From positions 186,001-250,000 of the forward strand of contig NZ_OZ026449.1 of assembly GCF_964019505.1 (NCBI RefSeq): a stretch of 64,000 bases of DNA, written 5' to 3'. This stretch comes from TIUS-1 sp964019505. GTDB lineage: Bacteria > Bacillota_I > Bacilli_A > Mycoplasmatales > Mycoplasmataceae. Shown here piece by piece: positions 1 to 9,605 of this stretch (its first letter is position 1; each line of letters opens with the position of its first letter). The position numbers and the translations under genes were made by a program. Under the pieces are notes generated by a model. It made no database searches. It saw nothing but the letters and a program-made list of their open reading frames with translations, and was not told the DNA's origin.

Positions 1-521
1 CTGTTCAAAAAGAATTGGTTACTTTAGAATTTTGTAGAGATCTTCCAGTTGACAGTCAAGCAAAAGTTTTGTTCTACAGTAATACAATAAACAATGTATT
101 ATTTGGGAATGCATTTGCAACTGAAGAAGAATTAAAAAAAGTGTCTGAAGTTGATAGAGAAGAAATAACTTTTGGTCTTGTATGAGATAAGTCAATTACA
201 AAACCAGAACAAGAAATTGCAAATTATAAAGAACACTTTAGACGTGGAGATATTACTGAATTCTTTATTCGTTCAACTATGTCACGTGTAATATGGTCTA
301 GTGCCGATATCAAACCTCGTGATAGTAAAAAAACTTACAACAAAGGTGATGTTGTTATTGTTAACAACAACGGTGCCAGTTATAAAGGTGAATTACACAT
401 CATTTTAGTTGATGGTTATGCTGATACAAATAACCAATACAACACTATTGGAAAAATACAACCAGGTGAATTATTCTTAATGAACTTCGTTGGTGCATGA
501 TCAAGATTTAGATTTAATTAA
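1..521 (+). CDS. MupG-like protein (6-phospho-N-acetylmuramidase, DUF871 family), 3' part
   Basis: The gene enters from the left edge; codons are in frame from base 3 and about 172 residues are visible. They match my recollection of the C-terminal half of the DUF871/MupG family: the end of the TIM barrel with an IRSTMSRV block, then a cyclophilin-like tail with KGELHIIL and GELFLMNF and a typical WSRFRF ending. MupG cleaves MurNAc-6-phosphate from GlcNAc in the cytoplasm, ahead of MurQ. murQ and murP are at 45.7-48.3 kb, so a role in muropeptide sugar salvage is consistent. A truncated second copy lies at 3123-3581. TGA at 189 and 498 must be read as Trp. The family call comes from motif recall, not a search. 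Confidence 0.6.
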
Positions 522-549
522 AAAATGGATTTTTAAAATCCATTTTTTT
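521..549. terminator. Bidirectional terminator between mupG-like gene and small membrane gene
   Basis: Perfect inverted repeat with arms AAAAATGGATTTT and AAAATCCATTTTT, flanked by A and T runs. It serves both convergent genes (1-521 plus, 548-742 minus). The same hairpin is kept in the second repeat copy near 3581-3609. Confidence 0.75.
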
Positions 550-742
550 ATATTGAAAGAACAACTGATAGAGTAAAGAATAAAACCATCAATAGAAATG
601 ATCCTAAGAAAGTATAGGCAATGATTCTTTTTTTGTAATATATCGGTCTACTTCTTTGTCTGTCTAAAAAACGAACAACCATTCAAACAAGAAATGGTAC
701 ACAGAAAAATATTGCTCCTAAAATTATAAATGCTTGAATCAT
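548..742 (-). CDS. Small two-span membrane protein, 64 aa
   Basis: Short gene read with UGA as Trp. The ATG at 742 follows a GAGG ribosome site. The protein has a hydrophobic segment at residues 3-22, a basic loop (VVRFLDRQRSRPIYYKKR) and a second hydrophobic segment at residues 40-64, so it probably spans the membrane twice. The family is not recognised; a secretion subunit such as SecG has a similar size and shape but I see no diagnostic motif. It lies within the direct repeat, and its copy at 3608-3802 carries a one-base frameshift in a homopolymer, which suggests this copy is the functional one. Confidence 0.6.
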
Positions 743-803
743 ATGAACCTCATTAAATTAATTATATCAACGTAGGTATTAATATTAAAAAAATATTAAA
801 TGC

Positions 804-809
804 TATAAT
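804..809 (+). promoter_or_regulatory. Putative -10 box of the secreted protein/ABC operon
   Basis: TATAAT 26 bases before the ATG at 835, followed by the strong ribosome site GGAGG. No good -35 box is visible, which is common in mollicutes. It would drive the three-gene unit 835-2920. Confidence 0.55.
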
Positions 810-834
810 AATGGTGTACGAATGGAGGTATATT

Positions 835-1428
835 ATGAAATTATTATTAACTACATTATTTTTAACAACGTCATCAATTCAGCCATCAATAAGCACGGCT
901 GAAATTTTACAATCCAATTCAGAATTAGATTCAATTGAATTTGCAAACATTAACTTTGAATCCAAAAATTTAGGTGGAGTTTCTGTGAGTTCTGGAGGAA
1001 GTGCTGGAGAGCATTCGGATTCAAAAACATTTAAATTGGGCTCAACACAAGACTACGCTTTAGAAATTATGGAGCCACTATTCACTTATGATTATATTGT
1101 TGCAAATGCAAAATATGTTACTGCAAATGGTACTTTTAGATATGAAACAAATAAAAACCCACTAACTAAGCCAAGTATGGAACTTAATGCAAAAGACGAA
1201 AATCATGATAAAAAAATAGTTTTTAATGGTTATTATCAACATAGAGCAGATAATGGATGAGGTCACCAACAAGCATCTATAAACACTGAATTAACACTAA
1301 CTAAACGTGATGATGGTTTTGCTGATATTGTGTTAGTTTCGGAGGTAAGGGCTGCATCGCAAGGATCGGTTACAACAGTAACATCAGCTACAACTCCTAT
1401 CTCAATTTCATTTAAACAAGAAAAATAA
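835..1428 (+). CDS. Secreted protein of unknown function, 197 aa
   Basis: Start chosen at 835 because GGAGG lies just upstream; an ATG at 811 in the same frame has no ribosome site. Residues 1-22 form a signal peptide (MKLLLTTLFLTTSSIQPSIS) without a lipobox cysteine, so the product should be exported and cleaved. The rest is polar and rich in Ser, Thr and Asn with predicted beta strands, and ends ISISFKQEK. Its stop touches the ATG of the ABC ATPase, giving an operon of secreted protein, ATPase and permease. A cargo or partner of the transporter is possible, but no export leader or double-glycine motif is seen. Confidence 0.7.
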
Positions 1429-2136
1429 ATGAACAAAAATATAATTGAGATCTCAAATATTACAAAGAATTATGGTAATTATGATATTAATTTATTAATT
1501 GAGAAAAACAAAATTATTGGTATCATAGGTGCAAATGGGGCGGGCAAATCCACACTAATTAAGCAAATTATGGGATTTATAACTCCGGATGTTGGAAGCA
1601 TTAAAATAGATGGGTTAGACAGCAAGAAAGACCACAGTGAAGTGATGCAAAATGTTGGATATATTTCTGGAGATGACAAGTTGTTTAGCGGCAAAACTGC
1701 AAAAAGTTATTTCAGATTTATCAGAACATTTAAGAATAATATTGAAAATGAATATTTAAGCTACTTAATAAATTACTTCAGTTTAGATGTGAATAAAAAG
1801 ATATCAAAAATGTCAAAAGGTAATAAGCAAAAAGTTTCAATAATTGCTGCTTTAATGACTAAACCAAAAATATTGATACTCGATGAGCCTACAAATGGTT
1901 TGGATCCTTTGATTCAAAATAAATTTAACAAAATTATAATTGAACTCAAAAATGAAGGCTCATCTATTATCATGTGTTCACACAACATATCGGATGTGAA
2001 AGATTTTTGTGAAAAATTAATTGTAATAAAAGAAGGCAAAATTTTCTATTATGAAGATATGGAATATGTCAAAAATAAATATCAAAACCTAAATGACTTA
2101 ATTGAAAATATTTATGAAAATAGAGAGAATTATTAA
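1429..2136 (+). CDS. ABC transporter ATP-binding protein, 235 aa
   Basis: Complete ATPase domain: Walker A GANGAGKST (residues 36-44), a signature region MSKGNKQKV where LSGGQ is expected, Walker B ILILDEPTNGLD, and the H-loop MCSHN. The degenerate signature and short length are typical of ABC-2 type drug, bacteriocin-immunity or small-molecule exporters rather than solute importers. It starts directly after the stop of the secreted-protein gene and is followed one base later by the permease gene, so the three are co-transcribed and probably form one membrane complex. The substrate is not predictable. Confidence 0.9.
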   Translation: MNKNIIEISNITKNYGNYDINLLIEKNKIIGIIGANGAGKSTLIKQIMGFITPDVGSIKIDGLDSKKDHSEVMQNVGYISGDDKLFSGKTAKSYFRFIRTFKNNIENEYLSYLINYFSLDVNKKISKMSKGNKQKVSIIAALMTKPKILILDEPTNGLDPLIQNKFNKIIIELKNEGSSIIMCSHNISDVKDFCEKLIVIKEGKIFYYEDMEYVKNKYQNLNDLIENIYENRENY

Positions 2137-2137
2137 T

Positions 2138-2920
2138 ATGAAAATTTTTAAATTATTTAAAGAAAATTTTAAAAATACATTTGTTATTACGTTGACGACA
2201 ATTGTAATTTTGCTAATTGGTGTAATTTTGGCAATGGCGCTAACTAGATATTTTTATGATTTTAAATGATCAAATGAAAATGGCAGCGGATCCGTATCGG
2301 GTGCAATATATATTATGACTGATACCTCTAAACTATATGGCATTACTGGAATAATAGGGCTAACTATATACGTATTTGTGATGTTGTTTGTTACGTTACA
2401 TGTCGAAATAAACAGGGGATTAATCGTAAACTATTTAACACTTCCAATAACAAGAAGCGAAATTTATATTTCTAAAATAATTAATCTGTTTGTTTCATTA
2501 TTTTTAGTTGTTTTTCCAATGATGATTATTCAATTTTTAATCACGATTTCATATAAAGATTTTGATGCAAATATGTTTTTTGTGTTATTTAAATTAGATC
2601 TAGGCATGTATTTATATGGGCTGTTTATTGCCTCGATTGGTGTATTGATTTTTTCACTTATCAGAATGATTTCCATTGCCTCAATTGTATTTATTTCAAT
2701 AAATTTAATTTTTGCATTATTTGGATTTTTGTCAGAAGTATCCAGTATATCTGCTAGCTTCCTGCGCTATTTGACACCATCTTCTTTGTGGGACTATAAA
2801 ACGATATTAATTAACAATGACTATTCATATTTATGAAAATATTTGGTATTAATAATTTTAACTATTCCATCACTTATTGGTGGATGATCGTTATTCGAAA
2901 AAATGGATATGAACATTTAA
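2138..2920 (+). CDS. ABC-2 type transporter permease, 260 aa
   Basis: Hydrophobic protein with about six membrane segments: one near residues 15-38, then a cytoplasm-facing ITRSEIYISKI stretch typical of ABC-2 permeases, then further spans to the C-terminus. TGA at 2268, 2835 and 2886 is read as Trp. It follows the ATPase gene by one base and completes a two-component exporter. The whole cassette sits between two direct repeats of about 706 bp and could be lost by recombination between them. Confidence 0.8.
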
Positions 2921-2945
2921 AAAATGCAGAATAAAACTCTGTGAA

Positions 2946-2998
2946 TATAATTCTCTAAGTATACAAAATGATAAAAAAACATATCATTAAATGTATAC
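2946..2998 (+). promoter_or_regulatory. -10 box and interrupted palindrome before a truncated gene
   Basis: TATAAT at 2946-2951 is followed by an interrupted inverted repeat: GTATACA (2960-2966) with TGTATAC (2992-2998), and inner arms ATGATA and TATCAT. It could be an operator or an mRNA hairpin in the leader. The gene it controls (ATG 3014, ribosome site AAGGAG) is now only a fragment. Confidence 0.5.
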
Positions 2999-3013
2999 AA
3001 GGAGAATTTTTTT

Positions 3014-3217
3014 ATGGCCAATATTAAAGGTAATAAATCAAACATGCTATCAACTTTAGAAAAAGAAAAAATTGTGTTGAGACACTTTGAAAATCAATCA
3101 ACTTTTAGAGAATTATATTCACAGAGTTTTATTCTACAGCAATACAATAAACAATGTATTATTTGGAAATGCATTTGCAACTGAAGAAGAATTAAAAAAA
3201 GTATCTGAAGTTGATAG
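3014..3217 (+). pseudogene. 5' fragment of an unknown gene fused to the repeat
   Basis: A well-placed start (AAGGAG, then ATG) opens a frame whose first 37 residues (MANIKGNKSNMLSTLEKEKI..., then LRHFENQSTFRELYS) are native. From 3125 onward the frame runs into the mupG repeat in the wrong register and stops at TAG 3215. The N-terminal fragment looks like the start of a soluble helical protein; I do not recognise it. It marks the left junction of repeat copy B and shows that the duplication destroyed or replaced the 3' part of this gene. Confidence 0.6.
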
Positions 3218-3581
3218 AGAAGAAATAACTTTTGGTCTTGTATGAGATAAGTCAATTACAAAGCCAGAACAAGAAATTGCAAATTATAAAGAACACTTTA
3301 GACGTGGAGATATTACTGAATTCTTTATTCGTTCAACTATGTCACGTGTAATATGGTCTAGTGCCGATATCAAACCTCGTGATAGTAAGAAAACTTACAA
3401 CAAAGGTGATGTTGTTATTGTTAACAACAATGGAGCCAGTTACAAAGGTGAACTACACATCATTTTAGTTGATGGTTATGCTGATACAAAGAAACAATAC
3501 AACACTATTGGAAAAATACAACCAGGTGAATTGTTCTTAATGAACTTCGTTGGTGCATGATCAAGATTTAGATTTAATTAA
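3123..3581 (+). pseudogene. Truncated mupG-like copy (C-terminal part only)
   Basis: Near-identical to codons at 63-521 of the first copy, with few substitutions (for example NNQ to KKQ near the end). It has no start codon of its own: the frame upstream of 3123 belongs to another gene in a different register. It includes the cyclophilin-like tail and the same stop. Translation from the internal ATG at 3339 would give only a 73-codon piece plus seven residues, so it is probably inactive, but it is a donor for gene conversion of the intact gene. Confidence 0.8.
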
Positions 3582-3830
3582 AAATGGATTTTTAAAATCC
3601 ATTTTTTTATATTGAAAGAACAATAGATAGGGTAAAGAATAGAATCATTAATAAAAATGAACCTAAGAAAGTATAGGCAATGATTCTTTTTTTTGTAATA
3701 TATTGGTCTACTTCTTTGTCTGTCTAAAAAACGAACAACTATTCAAACAAGAAATGGTACACAGAAAAATATTGCTCCTAAAATTATAAATGCTTGAATC
3801 ATATGAGCCTCATTAAATTAATTATATCAA
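3125..3830. repeat. Direct repeat copy B (about 706 bp)
   Basis: Second copy of 65-770. It differs by scattered substitutions and by 8 T instead of 7 T in the run near 3688, which shifts the frame of the small membrane gene. The repeats flank the secreted protein/ABC cassette. Confidence 0.9.
3608..3802 (-). pseudogene. Frameshifted copy of the small membrane protein gene
   Basis: Same start (ATG at 3802, upstream AGG) and first 36 codons as the gene at 548-742, but one extra base in the poly(T/A) run (about 3687-3694) moves the second half out of frame. The second membrane segment is lost. Either a decayed duplicate or a switchable homopolymer; decay is more likely because the neighbouring mupG copy is also broken. 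Confidence 0.7.
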
Positions 3831-3895
3831 TATGGAATGCGAAAAATATATCGTTTAAAATAAAGCACACATAATGCAAATGAATATATAATAAG

Positions 3896-3910
3896 AACTA
3901 TTAAATAGTT
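3896..3910. promoter_or_regulatory. Palindromic operator candidate before rpiR gene
   Basis: Perfect 15-bp palindrome AACTATT-A-AATAGTT, 27 bases before the regulator start, nested in wider arms ATGAATA and TATTCAT. Probable autoregulatory site of the RpiR protein at 3938; inference from position and symmetry. Confidence 0.5.
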
Positions 3911-3937
3911 ATTCATATATATACTTGTTGGAGATTA

Positions 3938-4735
3938 ATGGAATCAGTAGTTGCGCTTTTATACAACCTAAAATATACTCAAAAAAAAGATACAAATAAT
4001 CATATTGCGATAATTTTTTTGGATCAACTTAAAATTGGTAATTTTCTTACACAAAAAGAATTGGCCTCTTTATGTAACGTGAGTGAACCGGTTATAACAA
4101 TCTTTTGTCAAAAACTTGGGTTTTCTGGATATAGACAATTTAAAGAAAGATCTACAATAGAATATGGTAAATATAAATCTGAGGTTGATAGCATTAGCGG
4201 AATGTCTATCGGCAAGGAGTTTAACAAATGAACGTATCATTACAGTGAACTTGAAAAAACATTTTATGAGAATAAAGAGTACTTTGAGAAATTGTGCAAA
4301 CAGATAACGATAACAAAACAATTAATACTTGTTCCAAGTAGACAAATGGAAAAGTCGACATCATTTATTTGTGAGTATCTAAAAGCAAAGGGTGTTAACT
4401 GTCAAATTTTCAATGAGCAGCAAAACTTTATGAATACAATTGGAAACGTAACTAAAATAAATGAATTAAGTTGATTTAGTATGAGACCAGTAATGTTCAT
4501 TTTTTCTGGATCAGGAAATAGTTCTTTGTATGATTTCTTGTTTATGGCAAATAAAGAAATAGGCCAAGATAGACTTTTCGCAATTACAACCGAGGGTCAA
4601 GAACATAAAATAAATTATGTTGAAAATAAATTTATCTTTTCACATGGGGAAATATATGATGGTTATTTTTTCAGAAATATGTTGCTTGAAGTATTAATGA
4701 TTTCTATATTTGATAACTACTTAACATTTTTTTAA
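3938..4735 (+). CDS. RpiR/MurR-family transcriptional regulator, 265 aa
   Basis: N-terminal RpiR-type helix-turn-helix (residues about 30-68, LTQKELASLCNVSEPVI, then FCQKLGFSGYRQFK, the usual arrangement) followed by a degenerate SIS sugar-phosphate-binding domain with SGSGNSS near residue 188. These regulators sense a phosphorylated sugar and act on PTS and glycosidase genes. The start at 3938 follows TTGGAG. It is encoded just upstream of the beta-glucoside PTS and 6-phospho-beta-glucosidase, separated by a terminator, so it likely controls them and itself. TGA codons at 4229 and 4472 encode Trp. Confidence 0.85.
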
Positions 4736-4749
4736 GTAGTTATTTTTTT
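4713..4749 (+). terminator. Rho-independent terminator overlapping the rpiR stop
   Basis: Inverted arms ATAACTACTTA and TAAGTAGTTAT followed by seven T. The stop codon of the regulator lies within the right arm. It separates regulator and PTS transcripts. Confidence 0.75.
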
Positions 4750-4762
4750 GTCCAAAAGACAA
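4748..4762. promoter_or_regulatory. Inverted repeat before the PTS gene
   Basis: TTGTC-CAAAA-GACAA, 46 bases before the PTS start, partly overlapping the terminator tail. Possible operator for the upstream RpiR protein, although it differs from the AACTATT palindrome. Confidence 0.35.
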
Positions 4763-4808
4763 CACCTTTCGACTATAGTTGAGATACTAAGTTAAAGGAG
4801 ATAGTAAA

Positions 4809-7409
4809 ATGTTAAATGTTATTAAGATATATGCACCAGCTGATGGTGAAATTAAAAATATAACTGAATGTAGTGATGAGATGTTTTCACAAAAAATGTT
4901 AGGTGACGGAATTGTCTTCAAACCAAGTAGAGAAAATTTCAAGTCACCATTTGAAAGTGCAAACATTGATTTGATTTTTGATACAAAACATGCAATATAT
5001 TTTGGTGTGAATGATCAAAAAGCATTAATGCACATTGGTATTGATACGGTTAAATTAAATGGTGAGCCTTTTGATTTGAAAGTAAAAGTAAACCAAAAGG
5101 TTAATTTAGATTCTGAAATAGTTTTTGTTAATCTGAAAAATATAAAGGATAGTAATTTATCAACTGAAACACCAATTGTATTTGAGATACCTCAAGGGTA
5201 TTCTTCTAAAGTGAAAATTTTAAAATCAAACGCAAAACAAGGGGAATTAGTTGCCGAAATTTCAATAGAACTACAAGAAAAGGTTAGTGTTGAAAAATTA
5301 GATGATGACGTATTAAAAATAGATTCATTCAAAGGTAAGTATCATTTAGTTGCTGAGGAAATATTTGCAAATCTAGGTGGACAACAAAATTACAGTAATG
5401 TATTTAATTGTATGACAAGATTCAGAGCAAACATCAAAGATCAAACAAAAGTAAATGTCGAAGAATTAAAGAAGATTGGAATCGTAAAAGGAGTTCAATA
5501 TTCAGGTGAACAATTACAAATAATAATTGGTGGTGAAGTTAGCAAGGTGATGGATGAATTCAAGAAAAGAGAAAATCATTGAGCAAACAAAAATGTAGAA
5601 ACAAAAAAAGAAAGAATTCCATTCAAGAAAAGAATTCTACCAACAATCACTGGTGTTGTTGGACCAGCGCTTGGTTTATTACTTGCAGGTGGTATGTTCA
5701 GTGCAATATATACAATATTGCAACAAACAGGTGCTGTAACTCCAATTGGTGGAATTGAACAAATATATAAAGCAGATATGATCTCTGGTATATTTTTCTT
5801 ACTAAGTAAAATATTTATAAATTCAATTGGTATATTCTTTATGTATAACTTGGTAAAGATGTTTAAGGGTAATACATTATTTGCCATAGCTGTCGGTTTA
5901 ATTTTCTTATCAAGAGCGTTCTTCCCGACTGGCGCCAAAGATATAACAGCCGATATCGGTTCAGCAAATTTTGGAGAATTTGTTAGTTTCGGTGCCGGAA
6001 TGAAACAAGGTTGATTCTTGTTTGCAATCGGAGATACACCAATACTTATTGGTGGAATGGAAGGAACAGTTCTTCCATATATCGCGGCTGGAATTGTTAT
6101 ATTATTTGCAGATAAGTGAATTAAAACTTGAATGCCTTCATCTGTGGATATTATATTTAGAGCGATGTTAGTTATTTTAATAACAATATTCTCAGTTTGA
6201 TTTATATTCGGACCATTACTTGGTCTATTTGAATCAGGACTTGCATGAATAGTGTTGAAGCTTGGTCAAATACCATTCGGAATTGGAACAGCAATATTTG
6301 CAGTTTCATGACCATTACTTGTATTAACAGGAATGCACGTTTCTGTAGCTGTTCCAATATATTTACCAATATTAATGGGTAATTGAGAAGACGCTAAATT
6401 ATTTGCCGGAATGTCAATTGGTAACTATGCACAAGTTGGTGCAGTAATTGCGGTGGCTATTGTAACAAGAAATCATAATTTAAAAAAATCAGCATACGCT
6501 TCAATTGTTGGTGGATTATTTGGAGTAACAGAACCTATAATTTATGGAATTAACTTACCAAGATTTAGACCATTTGTATTTGGTCTTGCGGGTGCGTTTG
6601 TTGGTGGACTGGTTGCTGGTAACTTAAATCTACATCCAACATCTATGCCTGGTGGTGGTCCATTTGGTATGGTTGCATATGGAGATAAATGATGAATCAT
6701 GCTGATCTCTTGATTATCTGCTGTGATAGCTGCATTTGGGTTAACATTATTTTTCTTTAAAGAAAGAAAAAATGAATATAAACTTTCAAAACAAGCTGTT
6801 AAAAAAACTGTTACTTTGTCAATCAAAAACTCAACTAGTGATGATAAAAAAATAATAGAATCAGAAATTGAAAAAGAATTCAACGAACTTTTAAAGAATG
6901 TTAATTCACTAAAAGATGATTACAAAAAGTATGAAAAATATTTACAAACAATTACAAAGCTAGATTATAAAAATAAAATGATTGAAGAAAAAGAAAATTC
7001 AAATAAATTCAAAATGTATGAGAGTTTGATTTCAATTAAAGAAAAGTTATTAAAACTAGAAAAAGGTTCTGAGAAATACAATAAGTTATTGGAAAAATTC
7101 ACAACTAAAAAAGTAAAGTATCAAGAATACAATTTAAATACAAAAAAAGACTTAATAAGTGAATTAATTAAAAATACAAACACTGAAATCGAGGAGTTCA
7201 AAAACCACTTTACAGATGTTAAAAAAAGTAATTTAGATAATTTTGAAAAAACATTTGAAATGGTTTCTGCAAAATACAACTTGAGCGAATATGGTGAGGT
7301 TGTAAAAAATACATTCTATAATGGGGTTTATTCTATTGAAATCGGATATGGATTTTTAGACTCACTAAATTCAACTCTACCAAAACAAAAAACTACAAAA
7401 AATAAATAG
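4809..7409 (+). CDS. PTS beta-glucoside-type IIABC permease with C-terminal coiled-coil extension, 866 aa
   Basis: Membrane permease that imports and phosphorylates a beta-glucoside. Domain order is IIA (residues 1-160; phosphorylated His75 in ALMHIGIDT with partner His61), IIB (about 170-255; Cys201 in NCMTRFRANI), then IIC (about 275-650; GVTEPIIYGI and GGGPFG loops). Family members normally end shortly after IIC. Here about 215 further residues follow (651-866), highly charged and rich in Lys/Glu heptads, predicted coiled coil with no membrane span. The IIA-first order is unusual, since BglF-type proteins are usually B-C-A. The next gene, 9 bases on, is a 6-phospho-beta-glucosidase, which supports the substrate class. 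ATG 4809 follows AAAGGAG. Confidence 0.9.
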
Positions 7410-7418
7410 GAGAATAAT

Positions 7419-8825
7419 ATGAAAAAAATACCAAAAGACTTTTTATGAGGTGCATCAACAAGTGCATACCAAGTTGAAGGTGCAACTGATGCGGATGGAA
7501 AAGGAAAATCAATCCAAGACCTAATTCCTCAAAAACCAGGAGTTTCAAATTTTGCAACAACTTCAGATCATTATAATCATTGAAAAGAAGATGTTAAGTT
7601 AATGGCCGAAATGGGGTTTAAGTCATATAGATTTTCAATTTCATGACCAAGAATCATGCCTGACTTAACAGGGAACATTAATGAAAAAGGTATGAAATTT
7701 TATGAAAATTTAATTGATGAATTAATAAAATACAAAATTGAACCAATAGTTACAATTTGACATTTTGACCTACCACTGGAAATTCATAATGCAGGTGGAT
7801 GAGATGAAAGGGATTTAGCGATACCATTATTTGTTAAATACTCAAAAGCGTTGTTTGAAAGATTTGATGGGAAAGTTAAATATTGATTGACGATTAATGA
7901 ACAAAATATGATGATAATGTTCGGACACGTCTTAGGGCTTGTGCAAGTAACTGATGGTTACAAACATTTAAAAAATATGTATCAACAAAATCATCATATG
8001 ATGATTGCCCAAGCAGAAGTTATGAAAATGTATCATGATAACTTTGGGAAAAAAGGTGGAAAAATTGGTCCAGCCCCAAACATTGCAACTGTATACCCAA
8101 AGACATGTGATCCAAAAGATGTTAACGCTGCATATAGAACATCTGCAATTAGGAATTGATTGTATTTAGATTTATCAGTAAAAGGAATATACAACCAAAC
8201 TGTGTGACAATGATTTGAAAGCAACAACATTGCACCTACAATAAAAGATGGTGATATGGAAATCATTGCTCAAGGTAAACCTGACTTTATTGGTTATAAC
8301 TACTATAATTCAATGACTGTCGAAAAACCAGAAGTCAAAGAACTTGTTTTAAAGGGTTCAGATCAACAACTTGCGTTTGATATTCCTGATGTATTTAAAG
8401 CCTTTAAAAACGATAAGTTGCAGCAAACAAAATTTAGGTGAGGTGTTGACCCATCTGGGTTTTTACAAACATCACGTGAATTAAATGACAGGTATGGACT
8501 TCCTATTTTGTTAACCGAAAATGGTCTAGGACATGAAGATGTACTAACAAAAGATGGGAAAATTCATGATGAATACAGAATTAACTTCTTACGTGAACAT
8601 ATTAAATTGATCCCACAAATATTAACTGAAGGAATTGATTTAATAGGTTACAACCCTTGAAGCGCAATTGATTTAGTTTCTACTCACCAAGGTATAAAAA
8701 AGAGATATGGTTTTGTATATATTGATAGAGATGATGAAGGCAATGGTGATTTTAAAAGATATAAGAAAGATTCATTCCATTGATATAAAAAAGTAATATC
8801 TTCTGATGGTGAAGATTTAGATTAG
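7419..8825 (+). CDS. 6-phospho-beta-glucosidase (GH1), 468 aa
   Basis: Glycoside hydrolase family 1 enzyme that splits the phosphorylated beta-glucoside delivered by the upstream PTS into glucose-6-phosphate and aglycone or sugar, in the cytoplasm. The start MKKIPKDFLWGASTSAYQVEG is the family signature; acid/base Glu161 is in TINEQ and nucleophile Glu367 in LLTENG; the C-terminal phosphate-binding region KKRYGFVYID is present. Length is normal for the family. ATG is preceded by AGGAG, 9 bases after the PTS stop, so the genes are one operon. Many TGA Trp codons would fragment it under the standard code. Confidence 0.95.
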
Positions 8826-8838
8826 AAATTTATTAAAT

Positions 8839-8866
8839 AAAAAACCTCAATAATATGAGGTTTTTT
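8839..8866 (+). terminator. Terminator of the beta-glucoside operon
   Basis: Hairpin AAAAACCTCA / TGAGGTTTTTT followed by T residues, 14 bases after the glucosidase stop. Confidence 0.8.
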
Positions 8867-8930
8867 ATTTGCTAATTTTACTTTTATATAAACTAACAAT
8901 ATATTTTGTCATGAGTACTATAATAATAAT

Positions 8931-9599
8931 ATGAAATTAAAAAAGCAATTAAGTTATGGTGGAAATCTAGTTGAATACTTCTTAGAGGTAAAAGATCAAA
9001 AGAGTATTAGACTTAGAATTGATAATCAAAGGATTATCGTTTCTGCACCCGTATACACTCAAGACTGACAAATAGAACAACTTTTGTACAAGAACATCAA
9101 AAAGATTCTTTTGATGCAAGAAAACCAAAAGTCTAGATATCCTTTCATAGTTGATGGAAACATCTTAAAAGTTAAGATATTTGGTGAATATGTTGATTTT
9201 GAAATAATAACTTCTAATATAACTAAATCATTGAAAAATAAAAATGTCGTAAAGATGTATGATAATCAAGATGAGTTTATAAGTCATACGTACAAAAGAC
9301 TAGCGATACTTTATTATGATTTGTTTAATGAAAAATTAATTGAACACTCAAAAAGAAGTGAACTAAATATTAAAAACCTATCAATTAAGTATATGAAATC
9401 AAGGTGAGGTGTATGCTACCCAGAACTTGATAAAATAATATTGAACATAACTTTATTACATTATCCAATTGAGTGTTTAGAATATGTTATAGTTCATGAG
9501 TTATCACACACACAACACAAAAATCACTCAAAGGATTTTTGATACCTTGTTGAGAAAAACTATCCAAATTATAAAGAAGCATCTAAATTACTGAAGTAG
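8931..9599 (+). CDS. YgjP/SprT-like zinc metallohydrolase (DUF45), 222 aa
   Basis: Contains the DUF45 block IKYMKSRWGVC (residues 154-164) and the zinc site HELSHTQHKNHSKDFW (His at about 191, 195 and 201), diagnostic of the YgjP-like family. E. coli YgjP has been described as a UTP pyrophosphatase; the physiological role in mollicutes is unknown. The ATG at 8931 has no strong ribosome site, but a shorter start would cut into the beta-rich N-terminal domain. It is the first gene of a run of closely spaced genes (8931-11345) with the J-domain gene 6 bases downstream. Confidence 0.85.
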
Positions 9600-9605
9600 G
9601 GCAAT

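Larger units (their letters stand above)
65..770. repeat. Direct repeat copy A (about 706 bp)
   Basis: Nearly identical to 3125-3830 at a constant offset of 3060 bp. It covers the mupG-like 3' part, the shared terminator and the small minus-strand membrane gene. Identity starts abruptly inside the mupG coding region and ends after the sequence attatatcaa. Confidence 0.9.

Noticed and set aside
3014..3217. Insertion sequence or transposase stub at the repeat junction
   Set aside because: No terminal inverted repeats, target duplication or transposase motifs; the palindrome at 2960-2998 lies in the leader and not at the repeat ends.
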